Shown: positions 10,950 to 23,795, numbered from the stretch's first letter. The stretch is DNA of 64,000 bases from Tomocerus qinae (GCA_020055645.1 CM034548.1:33964201-34028200), one strand, 5' to 3'. A program made the numbers and translations. Notes: generated from the sequence alone by a model not told the origin.

Positions 10950-13800
10950 TATCTAATCATTTACGAATATTCTAAACGAAGTCAAAGCTATAATTCATTA
11001 AACTGCACAACATTTTGAAAACTGCCATGGATACAGATTAAAATGATATCTGTGTGTATGTTCAAAGACTTGAAGGAATTTTTTAATGTAGGCGTTTATT
11101 ATCAATTTAATTATTTAAATAGCATCACTCCCGATTTCAATTTCTTGTAAAGTTGCGCTTCCGCTGGCGCTGTTAAATAATGATGTCATAATTTATATCA
11201 TATTTTTAACTACTTTTATTAAGTTAATATTAAAGTGCCTCTTAAGATTTTTTGAAAATATGAAATTAGAACTCAGTTTTCATTGGCAGCAGTAACAAGA
11301 ATATTTACCACTTGACGTATTTATTTGGAGTTGCTGCTTTACAACACAAACCAATCCTTCAAAGCTTCAGATCTTACTTCGGACAACAAAGCAAACAGGC
11401 TTATTTTAGAAAACTGAAATCTTCACGGACGATGTCGGGCTAAATTTTAATTAAGATCATACTAGTAATTAATTTTGTCGAATGTCAAAGTTTTTTGTCA
11501 ACTTTATTTTCGCTAATAATTTTTGCGTCACCTCTCACTGTGTATCAATGCTTAAGCCGTCCTTTTTGCAATTAATTTATTGTCAAAATTGGTTGATAAT
11601 CCAAGACATAATTAGGATGCATTAGTAATTATAGATTTAAAACAAAATAAAATGTTAGTACAATTTTATAGTATAGTTATGGTTGTTGTGAAAAGAAATG
11701 GTGGTTTCAACTTTTAACTTCTGCCTTATTTCAATTCGTGTAATTATTGGTCGTTATAATGTTGCCATTTTTATTAAATGTTTGTAATAAATAGATGAAC
11801 TTCTGAATTCGAAAATAGCATAATATGGTATGGTGATCAAGATTAACTTATTAATAGACTATGAACGAGAGAAAGAGCATGAAACCTCACATAACTTATA
11901 CGTATTGAATAAATGTCCGTCCGTCGATCTATCGATGTAGGTGCATGAATGATTGGGCATTAGACTGCTGACTGACAATTTCAGACATAAACAAGGAAGT
12001 ATGTGAAGGAAGAAGTGTTATTTGTGTGTAAATGAGAGCAAGAAGTCGAAAAGACATTTGCTTGACCTTGGCTAGAGATCAAGTCTCTAGTGGTTGAGTT
12101 TCTTATTATAAGTCTCTGGTGGACTGGTGACCTTACTAAGGGAGAATCATCGTTACTGTGCTCGATAGATGTGCATGTAAAGTAAAGTCAGTCAGAGCAG
12201 AGAGAGATGATCCCACAAACGCCTAACCTAATTTATAACAGGGCCTAGGTCCTGTGACCGGCTAGTACTTATATAGGTATTTATATGGAAAAACTATATT
12301 TTTTGAAGGTGACAAATAGTTTGATTTTGTAATCAATGCGCATAAAACAAACAATTTTTGAAGTTGTCATTTAACTTTTTATTGTTAGTTAATATTACAT
12401 TCAACAGAATAACAGTTGCAGTAGATTAATTAAAGCATTTATTTACACTAATTAACTTAAAATCATCTTAAAACTATTTTCACATTTATATGGCGATGAA
12501 GTAATGAATGATAAATGATTACTACAATGAATTTATAATTGTAATAATTAACATTTTTAGTTTTTGCTTAATTGCATTTAATTAATAATATAAAAAACAA
12601 TATACCTATACCTCAGTCAGTCCATGTCATGTCTCTACACTAACAATTATTTCAAGTTTCATTAGTATAAATAATTGTTCTTTCAAGTGTCAACTGTACA
12701 CAAACTATAGTGGAACCCATATTATAAATTTCTACTAACTATGCATAGGAAGAAGCATTCAATAATGATGTTGTCTTTTAATTAAGTACTGGGTTACACC
12801 GTAACTTATTTATTTGTTACCATGGCCTTAATAATACTATTCAATAAATTTTCTTGCAATAAATACACATCAACTAATATAATAACATTAACGAGTTAAT
12901 TAATTAGTATTTGTTGCCTATTTCAAAAATTTTCAATGTGTTTGTAACGCATAGAAATAGATTCAACAGATGCATTTTATAAAGAAAATTTTTTTATGAA
13001 TTTTCCCTCATCACATTGCCTGTGAGGGTGTTTAATTGTGGACTAGGATACTATTATAATAATATCGCATCAAGATATGAAGCCTGACTTTCAATATCTT
13101 TTATAGAGAAAGTCGAGCAACATTTAAGTAAATTTACGACATTTGTCACAGATTACTGTAAAATGAATGAAAAAAGTACTTTTGGCAGTCACTGTATATT
13201 TTACTTTAGTGTGATATGTGACAACTGATAAGCAATGTAAAAGCAAGAAAAGCCGAAGAAAATGTATTTCCCTACAGGTATCCTTTCTCCTACTGGACGC
13301 AATGTGAATATATGTAGTAATAAATTAAAAGCGGCGAGACACACTATAATGACATGTGTGAGATAAAGAAGTCCATTTCCCACCGAATTACACAAAAACC
13401 ACCTTTCCCGTCCGTATCATAAAAATCCCATTATAAAATACAAGTAGAGTACACAATAGTAAAACAAGAGATCATTATTTTCAAATGGACATTTGGAAGT
13501 TATCGTTGTGTTGTGAATAACAATAACCGAGAGATATTGGTAGTTATGCCTCTCTGCGGTCATGTAGGCACTACTATAATATAAAGCTACTTAACATAAC
13601 ATAACATAACACAAGTGACAGGGGTATGACAATTGCAAAAGTTTTTACAATATGGAAAATCGTGGGTAAATGACCACACTAATAAATTGGGAGTTGCATA
13701 GAATCGGGGAGAAGGTTTTTTGCAAGGCAACTCGGAGCACTGGACACTCAAATTCGTGCAGCGACACTGAACTCACGGACTGGACAATTCGTTGATAATA
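10950..13800. other. AT-rich intergenic region, no gene seen
   Basis: Long AT-rich stretches with few open frames. A 64-codon minus-strand frame at 13201-13395 is hydrophobic but has no ATG and no convincing splice borders. A short ACATA tandem run lies at about 13592-13610. Nothing else recognised. Confidence 0.5.
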
Positions 13801-14117
13801 CTACCCACCACGCGGTACATTATCCCGTAAATATTGCATCCACTCAATTTGAGTTCGAGATGGAATGAATCCGGCAACACCTGAAGGATTTGCAAATTCC
13901 TCAGCTGCAACAGTAGGTCTCTTGCTGTGAGTTTTATTACTGCCCGGATTCACACCAGGAGCTGGTGATTTAGAACTGGAGCTGCCACTAGCTGGACATT
14001 TATATTGACAGTGCCCACTCCGAGTCGATATCTAGTAACTTGTTGTTATTGTCAATAATAAAGCCATTCCGCCAAGAATGCCACAATTCGCATTCACAAG
14101 CCATTTCATCAACGAGT
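13801..14117 (-). CDS. Possible terminal exon or decayed coding segment downstream of the zinc-finger gene
   Basis: On the minus strand, 14031-13801 is open for 76 codons after an acceptor-like CTAG and ends in TAG. Its sequence looks protein-like (ASGSSSSKSPAPG, TQIEWMQYLRDNVP). The adjacent segment 14117-13990, in another frame, also reads plausibly (VDEMACECELWHSW). Two overlapping good frames suggest a frameshifted relic or alternative 3' exons of the zinc-finger gene. I cannot decide, and no family is recognised. Confidence 0.25.
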
Positions 14118-14382
14118 CTACAATGTGACATCCCGGTAAGTAATTGGTACGGTATGGGACATTGTAGTCTCTTTGATGGAATAGCTTGTCACATCACAGT
14201 GTTAGCGCGAAGACATGATATTTTATTAAACAATTGTAACTAAAAACTTAGTTGTTAGTGAATAAATTCATTATTGTAGTACTACTATCTAACATTTTTA
14301 CAATCGGATGATATTATTACTGAAATAAGTCTTAATGCTAGCTAGTGCGTTATTGGACTTACAATGTAAACCCAAAAACGTT

Positions 14383-17085
14383 CTAAATGGACAATCTGTG
14401 TCGAGACCGCAAATGAGTCTTTAATTCGGAACTTTGAATATAGGAATTTCCGCAGTGAAGGCATTTGTAAGGTCGCTCGCCAGTATGAATTCGTCTGTGA
14501 TCGTTTAAATGACTTGCATTTTGAAAGCGTTTGCTACAAAATTCGCATTCACAAGGTCGTTCACCCGTATGGGTTTTGTAATGACGTTTCAAACGATAGG
14601 ACGAACCGGGGAACGTCTTACCACAAACATCACAAGGGTTTCCGGGTTTCTGCAACGCTGTTTCGGCACTTGCACTGCCATGTTGGTAAGACATATGACG
14701 ACGAAGACCTTTAAAACATATTTAAAAAATCTGGAGAATAACTACGGTTATTATTTGTTTTAGAATGGAATTTATTGAAATAGGAAAAATATTAAATTAG
14801 TTAAGGAAAAACACTTAAACAAATACTAATATTAGTTAATACTTTTGTGATGTATTAAAAATGTAATTACGAGTTAAAGTGTCGTATGCTTTCCCGCAAA
14901 CTTCGCATCTGTTGTCTGGAGGGTTTATGGGATTGGTCTTATGACGAGATCGTAAATGCGTGTTGAAGCTTAACAGATTTTTACAAGTTTTTCCGCACAA
15001 CCCACAGCAGTATGAGTCATCCATGGGCAGTTTGTAGATTACGCCACTTGCATGATCCTTCATTGCTTCTAAATGGGAATCATCTTCATGTTCTTTTAGT
15101 TCCTCTTTGCTAATGAAATATGTGTCACAAAGTTGGCACTTTAACAATCCTTCCCCTTTTGTTCTTGAATCGTCGTCGTCTTCGTCATCTATCATCTTTT
15201 CATTTGAGCCATCCTGATTAGAACCTGCAAAAGATTCTTCGTGCTCGTTAACATCACTCATTCCTTCCCCATTTAGCAAAGGACATATATGCTCAGGCGT
15301 TTCTTCTAAACTGTAAAATCTCATTTGGCATTTGTTGCATTCTTGAGTGAGTAGATGAGTTCGTTTGTGCGTTTGAAGTTGGTCTAAAGATTTGAAACTT
15401 AAATCGCAAACTGGGCAGTGCATCCAATTACTGCCGCATTTCTGGGTCACTTCGTATCGAAGCAAATTTTGTTTTTGGGATATTCCTTTGCTAACGACAT
15501 AAGTAGCAGCTGTTTCCTCTACAACTCCTTTTATATCTTCTTCAACACCTTCCTCATCCTCTGCTTCCGTAACATCGCAAATAATTAATAAAATTTACAA
15601 ATACAGTTTTAGAAATAATAGAATTTTTTCCTAATTGTAAATATACAGTAACATACCGAACAATGCGGCTGCAGATTTGATCACAATTTTAGGGGTGACA
15701 ACTGAATACTCGTCTTCTTCACAGTTTATATCCCTAACAGATTCAACTTCGCATTTTTCAACACTTTCATCGTTAGGATCTACATACTCTTCTTTTATAA
15801 TAATGTTTGTCGCACCAACTTTAAAAATAAATTACAAAGAGAATTAGGTATATAAAATATATTGTGACAAGCTGCTCAAATTTATTAATTTATGTTTCCA
15901 ATTTAAGAATTAAGAAACATAATACATCTAACACATTTAAAATATTGTCATAGTACTATTAAAATTATAAACGGCATACATACATTAATATCTATAATTA
16001 TAATTATAATGGATTAATATAATTATATAATATATAATATATATAGATATTAATGTATTATTAGTATCAATACATTACTTTAAATAAGACAGGGCTTAAT
16101 TACATATGATTTTAATTAATTATAATCTTAATTGGCATCAGGTAAACATGAACAATTTTTTAAAAATGTCTATTTGTCAATTTTCAATTTTTATATTAAT
16201 TTTTTGAGTCAATTTATTTATGATGAGTACTTTGATCACATACTTCTTATATAGATTTTAATTGATGATTGTATCAGCGAAAATTCGTCGATTTTGTAAA
16301 TTTTCTAACTTTTGATTTCAATAAAATAATAAAATAAAATTGGAATTGGAACATTAGCAAAATTACATCATTTTCAGTAAAACGATTACTTACAAGTGAT
16401 TTCATGAATTTTTAAAACTAATAATGTTAAAAATTTTATTTTTCAGACGGGCAAAATTGCACAAGGTTAAAAATGGCGCTACCTTTTGATTTTTAAATCA
16501 TTTTTAACCAAATGCTTCGGGATGTAAAACTTACATGCAATCATTGGCTTTGATTCAGATTAGTTTATTTAAAGTGCCAATTATTATCAATGCATACATA
16601 CATTATTATTCATGTTATTTGCTTCTGAAATAAAAGCACCTTACTTCAATAGTTAATTGCCGAGTTGTATCCGGTTAAGTCATTATATACAGTATTGTAT
16701 TAAGAAAACATTTCTTGATTGATACACCCTGCATGCTAAATTTAACGACACGATTATTTACTTCGATTAAAATCATAATTTAAAAATGCTAGAAAATGTA
16801 TAAAATTCCAAATTAAATTCTAAATTGACTCATTTCATCATTTTTTTAAACTTTCTAACCTTCTTGGTTCACCAAGTCATCCTGCCAATTCCAATCGCTA
16901 TTCAGAAACGCATTAATTTCCCTCTGGAGAAGTAGATGTAGGTCTTCTGAGAATGCCAATTTAAAGTATTCAACTAAACTTTGGAGTCCGGATACATTAT
17001 TGAACAAGCATTTTAATTTCATGCAGTTATCGCAACCACACGGTTCTGTAGCAGGTTTTTCTATGTGGATAGCAATTCCGTCCAT
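14383..17085 (-). CDS. C2H2 zinc-finger protein, four exons
   Basis: A probable nuclear DNA-binding protein. Exons 17085-16860, 15818-15657, 15560-14871 and 14708-14383 join in phase at every junction, giving about 467 residues from the ATG at 17085. The N-terminus has a small cysteine cluster (CGCDNCMKLKC), followed by an acidic linker. There are about seven C2H2 fingers: CPVC-HKRTH, CQLC-DDSH, CGLC-RSRH, CEVC-SYQH, CDVC-YKTH, CEFC-RRIH and CLHC-RSRH, plus one degenerate finger. The CEVC finger is split by the last intron and is rebuilt exactly by the proposed splice, which supports the model. The last fingers carry typical TGERP linkers. The acceptor of exon 3 offers two AGs three bases apart, so two isoforms differing by one residue are possible. 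Target unknown. Confidence 0.9.
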
Positions 17086-17099
17086 ATTGTAACTTTTTA

Positions 17100-18330
17100 C
17101 TTCGGATAACTGTGAGAGTCTGAAATGTGAGACAGAAAAATAATTGTACTAGTAGATGTTTATTATTATTATTTTATTCTTCACTATTTTCAAAATTAAA
17201 TTTTTTAATACTATTCATTAACATTAGAAATATATGTAATTCAATTTCAATTGAATTAATTGAAATTGAATTGATTGAAATTGAAATACAAAATAATTAA
17301 ATTTTAAATGGTACAAACACTATGTCAATGTAAATTACTCAAATGTTATTAGTGTTGTCGCTAGTGGTTTTAGCTGTGTCGCCGCTAGTGGTTGTAGCGT
17401 GTTGCCACTGTTGCCGCCAACCCTCTTCCCCTCATATACCTCCCAGCGGCAACAGCGGTTACAGTGGCAACAAAGTACCGCTGCCTAAATTCAACCTAAT
17501 ATTATATCCAGAGAACGCATAATATTATAAACAAAGGGTTTTTAAGCAAAAATAAGTAGAACTATAAAACTAAATGCGTTCAAAAATAACATACCGTAAC
17601 CCACTCAAAAAATTAATTGTGTTATTGTTGAAGTTGATGTAATGAATAGATCCTGAGGAGAAGTAGCTTCACAAAATTTGTAATTTTGTATACTTTCAAT
17701 ACCGTCGTTTTCTTTATTCAAATTTTAGTGAAAACGAGTAATGGATACAAACCCAGTGTCTCAATATTTAGCTTTTTGTTGTTGAAGCTTCGAACCGAAG
17801 CGCAGCCCAAGGCTCAGAGCAAACATTTTTTGGGCATAAGGAAACTTTCTGGGTAACGTGCAAACGTAAAGGAGAACAACGAACGATACGAAATGACTAC
17901 GCATCTTCGTATGCGTGACATGGCTATTAGATTGATTGATGGATCGAATTTATTTAAGTGACGAATATTTTTAGCAACTAATTGTGTACTATGATCACCA
18001 AATAACTATGGACAAAGATTGAAGAATAATAAAACCGATAAGAGAATATAATAGACGAGTTGGCGCCTCCGTGAGCACGAACAAAGGTCCCCACTGATGC
18101 GTGAACTCGCCAAAGAGGTTGTAATAATGTAGAGCCAAAACCGCAATGCCATTCAATGGTACAAAAATCAACCCCCTATTGTCTTCGATTACGCATTAGT
18201 AGGCATCGTAAAAATTTCGCGCCATTTCACGGCGGAGCTATTCATCAATGTTATAAAGAAAATATTCTCCACTTTCGCTCTATTCAATGTGTATTATTAG
18301 AACCTCTATGGAACTCGCCTATTATATTTA
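17100..18330. other. Intergenic region upstream of the zinc-finger gene, no gene seen
   Basis: AT-rich DNA with a low-complexity run of TTGAAATTGAAT type (17240-17285). A GC-richer segment at 17350-17480 holds partly complementary CAACA/TGTTG tracts. It presumably contains the promoter or 5' UTR of the zinc-finger gene; no defined regulatory site is recognisable. Confidence 0.45.
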
Positions 18331-18339
18331 CTTATCGGT

Positions 18340-20230
18340 TTTATTAGGATCGAAGTTTACGTAGTATCCTAATAAATTTGTCGATGTCACTCTGCCGATC
18401 GTCTGGTCGTCTGATCGTCCACTAATTTTACTAGCACGTATATCTTTGCAAAGACATAACTTATTCCAGATCTGTTTTTTGCACATGGTAGCATAATATA
18501 TATTCAAGGGCAACCAGTTATGATTAGAATTCAAATTCGACGCATTTCCTGGTTTGTGGAAACTAAGTAATACAGAAGGTGAGGCAGACGGTAGTAGTAT
18601 ACAGCAGGTGAGTCAGGCAGCGTAGTAGTAGAGTAGAGGAGCTATCTAAGAGACTACACTCCGCGCTGGTATTAACATGCATTGAAACTGCGGGTACACA
18701 AATGCAAAATAAAATAGCTTCACAGATTACAATTTTCGTTTCATTTCCGTCGTCACTTGATTATAAATACGCCGTCCATCGTCATTTCATCATAAATGCA
18801 TTATAAATACTCCGTACATCGTCAGTGCAAGTATTGACTCTTCTTCAATCCTAACCATCCGGCTTTTTGGTAGTCACCTGAAGTTTATATGAACATTTTT
18901 ACGTGAAAATTACACTCATAGTCAGCGATCAACCAATAGTACCCGGGAAAGAGCTTTACTATTACCACTTCCAGGTGTCAGCTGATGTTTTATATAATGA
19001 TATAATGTCAGTGGTCAATCAACAGTAGATAAATTTTGTCATTCTTTTCAGCTGTTGTTTTATATATTGATGGACACCCGAGAAAGAACTTTTTGTGATT
19101 ATGTTGGTAGTCAGCTGACCAATAATACAACCAGTTATCATTAGAATTCAAATTCGACGCATCCCCTGGTTTGTGTAAATTAAGTAATACAGAAGGTGAG
19201 GCAGACAGTAGTAGTACAGCAGGTGAGGCAGGCCACTTAGTAGTAGAGGACTATGGATGTGCTGTGCTATTTAAGAGACTATACTCCGCGCCGGGATTAA
19301 CATGCATTGAAACTGCAGGTACACAAATGCAGTAAAATAGCTTCACTGTGGTAGTACCAACTAATGCCCGTACGCCGTGTCATCCATCTTTACACAAGTT
19401 TGTTTTCATTTCTATCGTCACTCCATTATAAATACGCCGTCCATCGTCATTTCATTAGAAATACGTGACATCGTCTATGTTATTTACAGCTAGTAGTCGA
19501 ACATTTTAACCTCAAAATATAAAGAAAGGATTGTCCTCCATCTTCATTTAGTATTGACTTCATCTGTGGTGAGTATAGTTAATTTTAATGATCACCAAAG
19601 TGATTCTAATGTTTAAGGGCTCCGCCCTCAGGGACAAAGTTACGGCACGCTCTAGAAAACTGGTTTCCCTCAACCAGTTCTTCTCAACTACCTTCCCCCT
19701 GGTTTTAATTCGGAGAACTAGTTGGGAGAAGCCAGTTTACTGGAGCATGCCGTCACTTTGTCCCTGAGGGCGAAGCCCTGGAAACATTCAAATCACTTTG
19801 ATGATCGCAATAATTTATATTAAATTAAGGTTGTTTACAGACTGCAAAATGAATCATTAATAAATGGTATTCTATTCTATTTGCAGCTAGTAGTCGAACA
19901 TTTTAGCGTCAAAATATAAGGAAAACGTTGTCCTCAATTACTGCTTTATAACGAAACCTGTGCTGTACTAGTATTGCCGCGTTAAAATAATCAAAATATA
20001 AGGATTGTTGTTCATCTTTACTTCTTAATAATACACTTAATTCTTAATAATACTTAAGGAAACCGTGCAAAAATATCATTAATCATTGATTGTGGCTGAA
20101 TACATGTGCTACCATATGCAAAAATCAGATTTACGTCGTTCCAAAAATATGGGTGCATATTATTATCGAAGGACAACCAGACCATCAGAAATGTTTTTTT
20201 ACATCTCCCACTTCGATCCTGCGTATACGC
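18340..20230. repeat. Composite repeat with duplicated and inverted segments
   Basis: A block at about 18520-18790 (containing ATTAGAATTCAAATTCGACG, AGTAATACAGAAGGTGAGGC and TTAACATGCATTGAAACTGC) is repeated directly at about 19138-19460. AGCTAGTAGTCGAACATTTT occurs at 19490 and again at 19887. The ends (18340-18510 and 20085-20230) resemble each other in inverted orientation, sharing GCTACCAT and TGCAAAAA cores. The whole looks like a nested non-autonomous element. Confidence 0.55.
19588..19807. repeat. Hairpin MITE with about 90-bp arms
   Basis: The left end ATGATCACCAAAGTGATT is complementary to the right end AATCACTTTGATGATCG. Inside, CCCTCAGGGACAAAGT mirrors ACTTTGTCCCTGAGGG, and the arms continue through ACGGCACGCTC / GAGCATGCCGT. 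This is one of the strongest simple hairpins in the window; it is nested in the composite repeat at 18340-20230. Confidence 0.8.
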
Positions 20231-20529
20231 CTGTTTGCCAACAGTTTATTATTCTTCAATCTTATTAGAGAGGTTTCGATACAGGCTTATTTGGATAAAA
20301 GCGTCAAGTTTGGATTGTAAAACTTGCTATAACTTCACGTTGGTTGTGCTACATACAAATATCACCAAGATAAAAGCTTGTAGGCGGCCTGCTACAAGCA
20401 CTTCAAAGTATTGTAGCTTGTACCATATTCAAAGCAAGCGGGTATTTTATATTCAAATGTTATTGGTTTAAAATCAAAAACAACTTCCACCTTCAAATGT
20501 TGCTTTATTGCATTTAACAGCCCTGTTCA

Positions 20530-21313
20530 GCTGAATTGTCAACTGGCTCAAGAAAAGAGAAAATATGAAAAATGGTAAGTTAATTGCAAAACAACCGAAC
20601 AAGGTTATCACAGTTTATCACAGACTAAAGGTTACTTTTATTAAAATAACTGGTATAAACGCTAATTTTCATCAATGTAGGCCGACACAGAAGAGGAAGT
20701 TCAACACCAAAATGTTGAACACGAGCAAGTATCATCTCGAAAAAAGGCGTTCCGTTTTACGTCAAAAGACGAAATTGAATTGTTAAAAGAAGTTTCCAGC
20801 ATCGAACCATACAAGGTACCGAAGAAGAATTCGATGAAAAAGCTCAACTGTTAACTGACTTTTTGGAACTACTAAGAGAAATTGAACAAGTAAAGGGAAA
20901 GAAAATAAATAATGAACAAGAGAGTAAAATGCTTGGTGAGACCATTCGTGATGCAGCTATGAAAGGGACGGTTAGAAAGCTAGACAATGATAACACGGGT
21001 AAGAAATTCATTTTATCAACAACAGAATTTGTAGTTCCAAATTTAAAACTATTTAATAATAAATTCTGTATACATTGCTTGTTTAGACACACAAAGTAAA
21101 AAGATCACAAAGGACGATCGATTGCTGTTCATCATGGAAGAACGACAAAAAACGGATGCAGAGATCAGAGAAAAGCAATTGGCACTTGAAGAAAAAAAGT
21201 TACAATTGGAGGAAAGACGACTGCATTTGGAAGAAGAAAAATGGAAAGCGGAGTCAGAGGAAAAAAAGATGTTACTCGAACTGCTCAAAGACAAAATACA
21301 AAAAGTGGAGTAA
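20530..21313 (+). pseudogene. Decayed Myb/SANT-like partner gene of a PIF/Harbinger element (left arm)
   Basis: After an acceptor at about 20681, the sequence encodes a segment with FTSKDEIELLKEV, like the start of the Myb/SANT-like domain carried by Harbinger-type accessory proteins. It runs directly, and out of frame, into TEEEFDEKAQLLTDFLELL, the region that normally lies well downstream, so the middle is deleted. A long charged coiled coil (EEKKLQLEERRLHLEEEKWK) closes it, as in this family. The gene is convergent with the transposase relic at 21395-21890, the usual arrangement in these transposons. Confidence 0.6.
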
Positions 21314-21394
21314 TTTGTGTATTATGAGAAATAAATGACTTTCTAATAAATTTTTGTATCATTTGTAAATATATAATATTTATTCACACATCAC

Positions 21395-21890
21395 CTAATC
21401 TGAAATTAGCTGTATTAGACAAATAGCTTTCCAATGTAGGAGGTTGGACATCAAAGTACATACTAGTCTGACAACTATACAAGCATGTGTGACAGTTTTT
21501 TAATAGAGCTCCTATGACATAATACTTTCCAATTGGTTACAAATACAGTTTCAGATTTTTCTTGAAGTCCAAAAATGCAAATAAAGATGCTATCTTACCA
21601 AATTCCCATTCTACACAAATACGTCCTACTGACATTGTCTTGTTGAAATTGCCTTGGTCGTTAGTCAATTGTCTACCTTTGTACGGTCTAATTATTTGTG
21701 ATCTAATAGAATATGCTGGATCCCCATAAATGACATACTGTCTGTTATTACTAGGAATATTTGCATCTATGATCCTCAGTAAGCTACTTTCACTTAAGGT
21801 AATTCCTCGCATGGGTAGAGCCACTCTTTTTCCGCTGTGCCGACTATGAGCCACTGTAGACTTTACTTCAGGATTTAAACAAAACAAATA
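21395..21890 (-). pseudogene. PIF/Harbinger (HARBI1-like, DDE_Tnp_4) transposase fragment, left arm
   Basis: The C-terminal half of a DDE transposase of the HARBI1 type. Recognisable blocks are YGDPAYS (second catalytic Asp), EWEFGKI (catalytic Glu) and FLDFKKNLKLYL. An in-frame TAA stop follows, then PIGKYYVIGALLKNCHTCLY. The stop replaces a position that is usually Gln in this family and is a single C-to-T step from CAA. The N-terminal half with the first catalytic Asp is missing, and a hairpin element (22055-22262) sits where it should be. Not functional. Confidence 0.75.
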
Positions 21891-22054
21891 TCCTCCGAGT
21901 TCTCCAATGGCTCACGGTCAATACCACTTACGTTCGTGTCGCACTTCTCGCTTATCATCTCCTGTCAAACATTTCAATTTCCAATTCAGCTGGAGTTGGG
22001 AATGATAGAATGGGAATGGAATTGGTGTGAGTTGTGTGATTATGTGGTAACTGG

Positions 22055-22262
22055 CCGGCGACAAGTAATAGCTCGAAAAAAAGAGAATTTTGTAACTTGG
22101 TTCCGGGCGCGGACGATTTTTCGGAATTTGCCCTGTGGCAGCCGTACTGATGTCCATTTCAAATGCCTTAAAATTTTTTATCGAAATCAAATTTCGAAAT
22201 TTTTTTTCCGCCCGGAACCAAGTTACAAAATTGTCTTTTTTTTGGAGCTACTACTTGTCCTT
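22055..22262. repeat. Hairpin MITE in the transposase relic, left arm
   Basis: Arms of about 60 bp: TTTTGTAACTTGGTTCCGGG on the left mirrors CCCGGAACCAAGTTACAAAA on the right, flanked by GACAAGTAATAGCTC / GAGCTACTACTTGTC. The mirror copy in the right arm is at 43304-43511. A much diverged relative may lie at 62500-62690. Confidence 0.75.
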
Positions 22263-22904
22263 GTAGCTATCATAGAACTTGACTTGCAGCGACACAAAGT
22301 TAGCTGAAATTCAACACAATATTTACATTGTATGGATCATTCTTAAGTTTTAAAACAAAAAAGATTTACGGAGAAACTTAGGATAAAACAAGGCATCAAG
22401 AGACATCAATATCTTCAAGAAAAATTCACATTATTATTATACAATGAATGCATCCCTGGGTTAGAAACAGCACTTTTATAAAAATCAAACCAAGTTTAAT
22501 AGATAAGAATTTTAAAATTCAATAGAAGTAGTGGTGGTCGGTAGTTGTAGGTGGAAGGTTAATTCTTCCCATGATATCATAGGCCAAAATTATTATACTA
22601 CTAACAGAATTTTACGCGATGCCTGTTTGTGGCATACATGCGCAATGCGTGCTGCAGAACGAAGGAAGAGAAAAGTTTGTTTGTGTGTGTTTATTGTATA
22701 GGCATAATCATAATCATTGCTTCACGTCAACACCACTTGCACTCGCCAAGTAGTAAGCGCGCCGCCACCCACACACACGTGAAATTTTTACAAATATTTA
22801 AATAACTCAGAGATTACTTAACCGATTTGAATGAAATCTCTTTTAAAGAACAGATTGCCTATAATTTAGTAGAATCTTCTAATAAATCTAAATACGGTAA
22901 TCAA

Positions 22905-23410
22905 AAATCTGCCCGTGAGAGAAGCGAGAAATTAAAAAATCTAAGATCGCATTTGCCATTTAAATTTGCATTGCAAGCCTAGCCGCCGAGAAGACCTGTT
23001 ACAGAAGAAAAATTGTTGTTGCTGCTTTCAAATGCTTCACGGATGGTATCCAGGTTTTCTTTTGTAACAACTAATAGTCGATATCTGTATTACACTGGAC
23101 ATCTAGTGAGTCTGCAGATTTTAAGTGAATTTGATGGCGGGATCCTTCGTACCATGAAGGTATTTACAAACTACTGCTATTTAGTGATGAATGCCTTCAT
23201 GGTACGAAGGATCCCGCCGTCAAATTCACTTATAATCACATCAAATTGGCTAAAACCTGCAGACTCACTAGATGTCCAGTGTAATACAGATAAAGACTAT
23301 TTTTGTCCCCCACTAAGTCAGCAATTTTTATAAAATTGCAAATTTAAATGGCAAAAGACAGTCTTAGATATTTTAATTTCTATCTTCTCTCATGGGCATG
23401 TTTCGGGGGC
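22905..23410. repeat. Nested hairpin transposon (left arm)
   Basis: The outer arms carry GCCATTTAAATTTGCA (left) and GCAAATTTAAATGGC (right), with GAGAGAAG/CTTCTCTC further out. The inner arms are almost perfect over about 80 bp around GGCGGGATCCTTCGTACCAT and ATGGTACGAAGGATCCCGCC. The right end reads GGGGGCACCCTGTACA, the kind of terminus common in arthropod Tc1/mariner-like or related elements. The mirror copy is at 42148-42661. Confidence 0.75.
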
Positions 23411-23496
23411 ACCCTGTACATTAAGTATGGATTCCACACCTATATAGCAACCACAAGGGAGTATTAAAATGCATGTTAAAACTGTCGTTACATTTG

Positions 23497-23795
23497 CAAA
23501 AATCCCCCCGAACCAAGCATTTGGTTTTCATGGTACTCACAGATTTGGAATCCAGAAATATCCAATTTACAGATTCTATAATTCTGATGTTCGACATTTC
23601 CTTTAAATAGTTTTAAAATCAAATTCCTAAAGAAATTTTAAATTGTCCAATTTTTAGGAATTTGATTTTTTTAAACTTTTTAAAGGAACAATATCACACA
23701 TCAGAATTATAGAATCGTTATTGAATATTCCTGGATTCCAAACCTTTAAATACCATCAAAATCAAATGCATGGTTCTGGAGGAATTTCGAAAAAA
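23497..23795. repeat. Hairpin MITE with about 110-bp arms (left arm)
   Basis: The arms share GATTCTATAATTCTGATGT / ACATCAGAATTATAGAATC and an inner AATCAAATTCCTAAA / TTTAGGAATTTGATT core. The outermost GAACCAAGCATTTGG / CCAAATGC-like ends are less perfect. The mirror copy is at 41763-42061. The sequence just beyond it (GGCTGACCCGAATTCTTATG) has a diverged relative near 62025. Confidence 0.7.

Noticed and set aside
13201-13395. Hydrophobic minus-strand frame resembling a membrane-protein exon
   Set aside because: No ATG, an upstream in-frame stop, and no convincing acceptor or donor; AT-rich chance frame is as likely.
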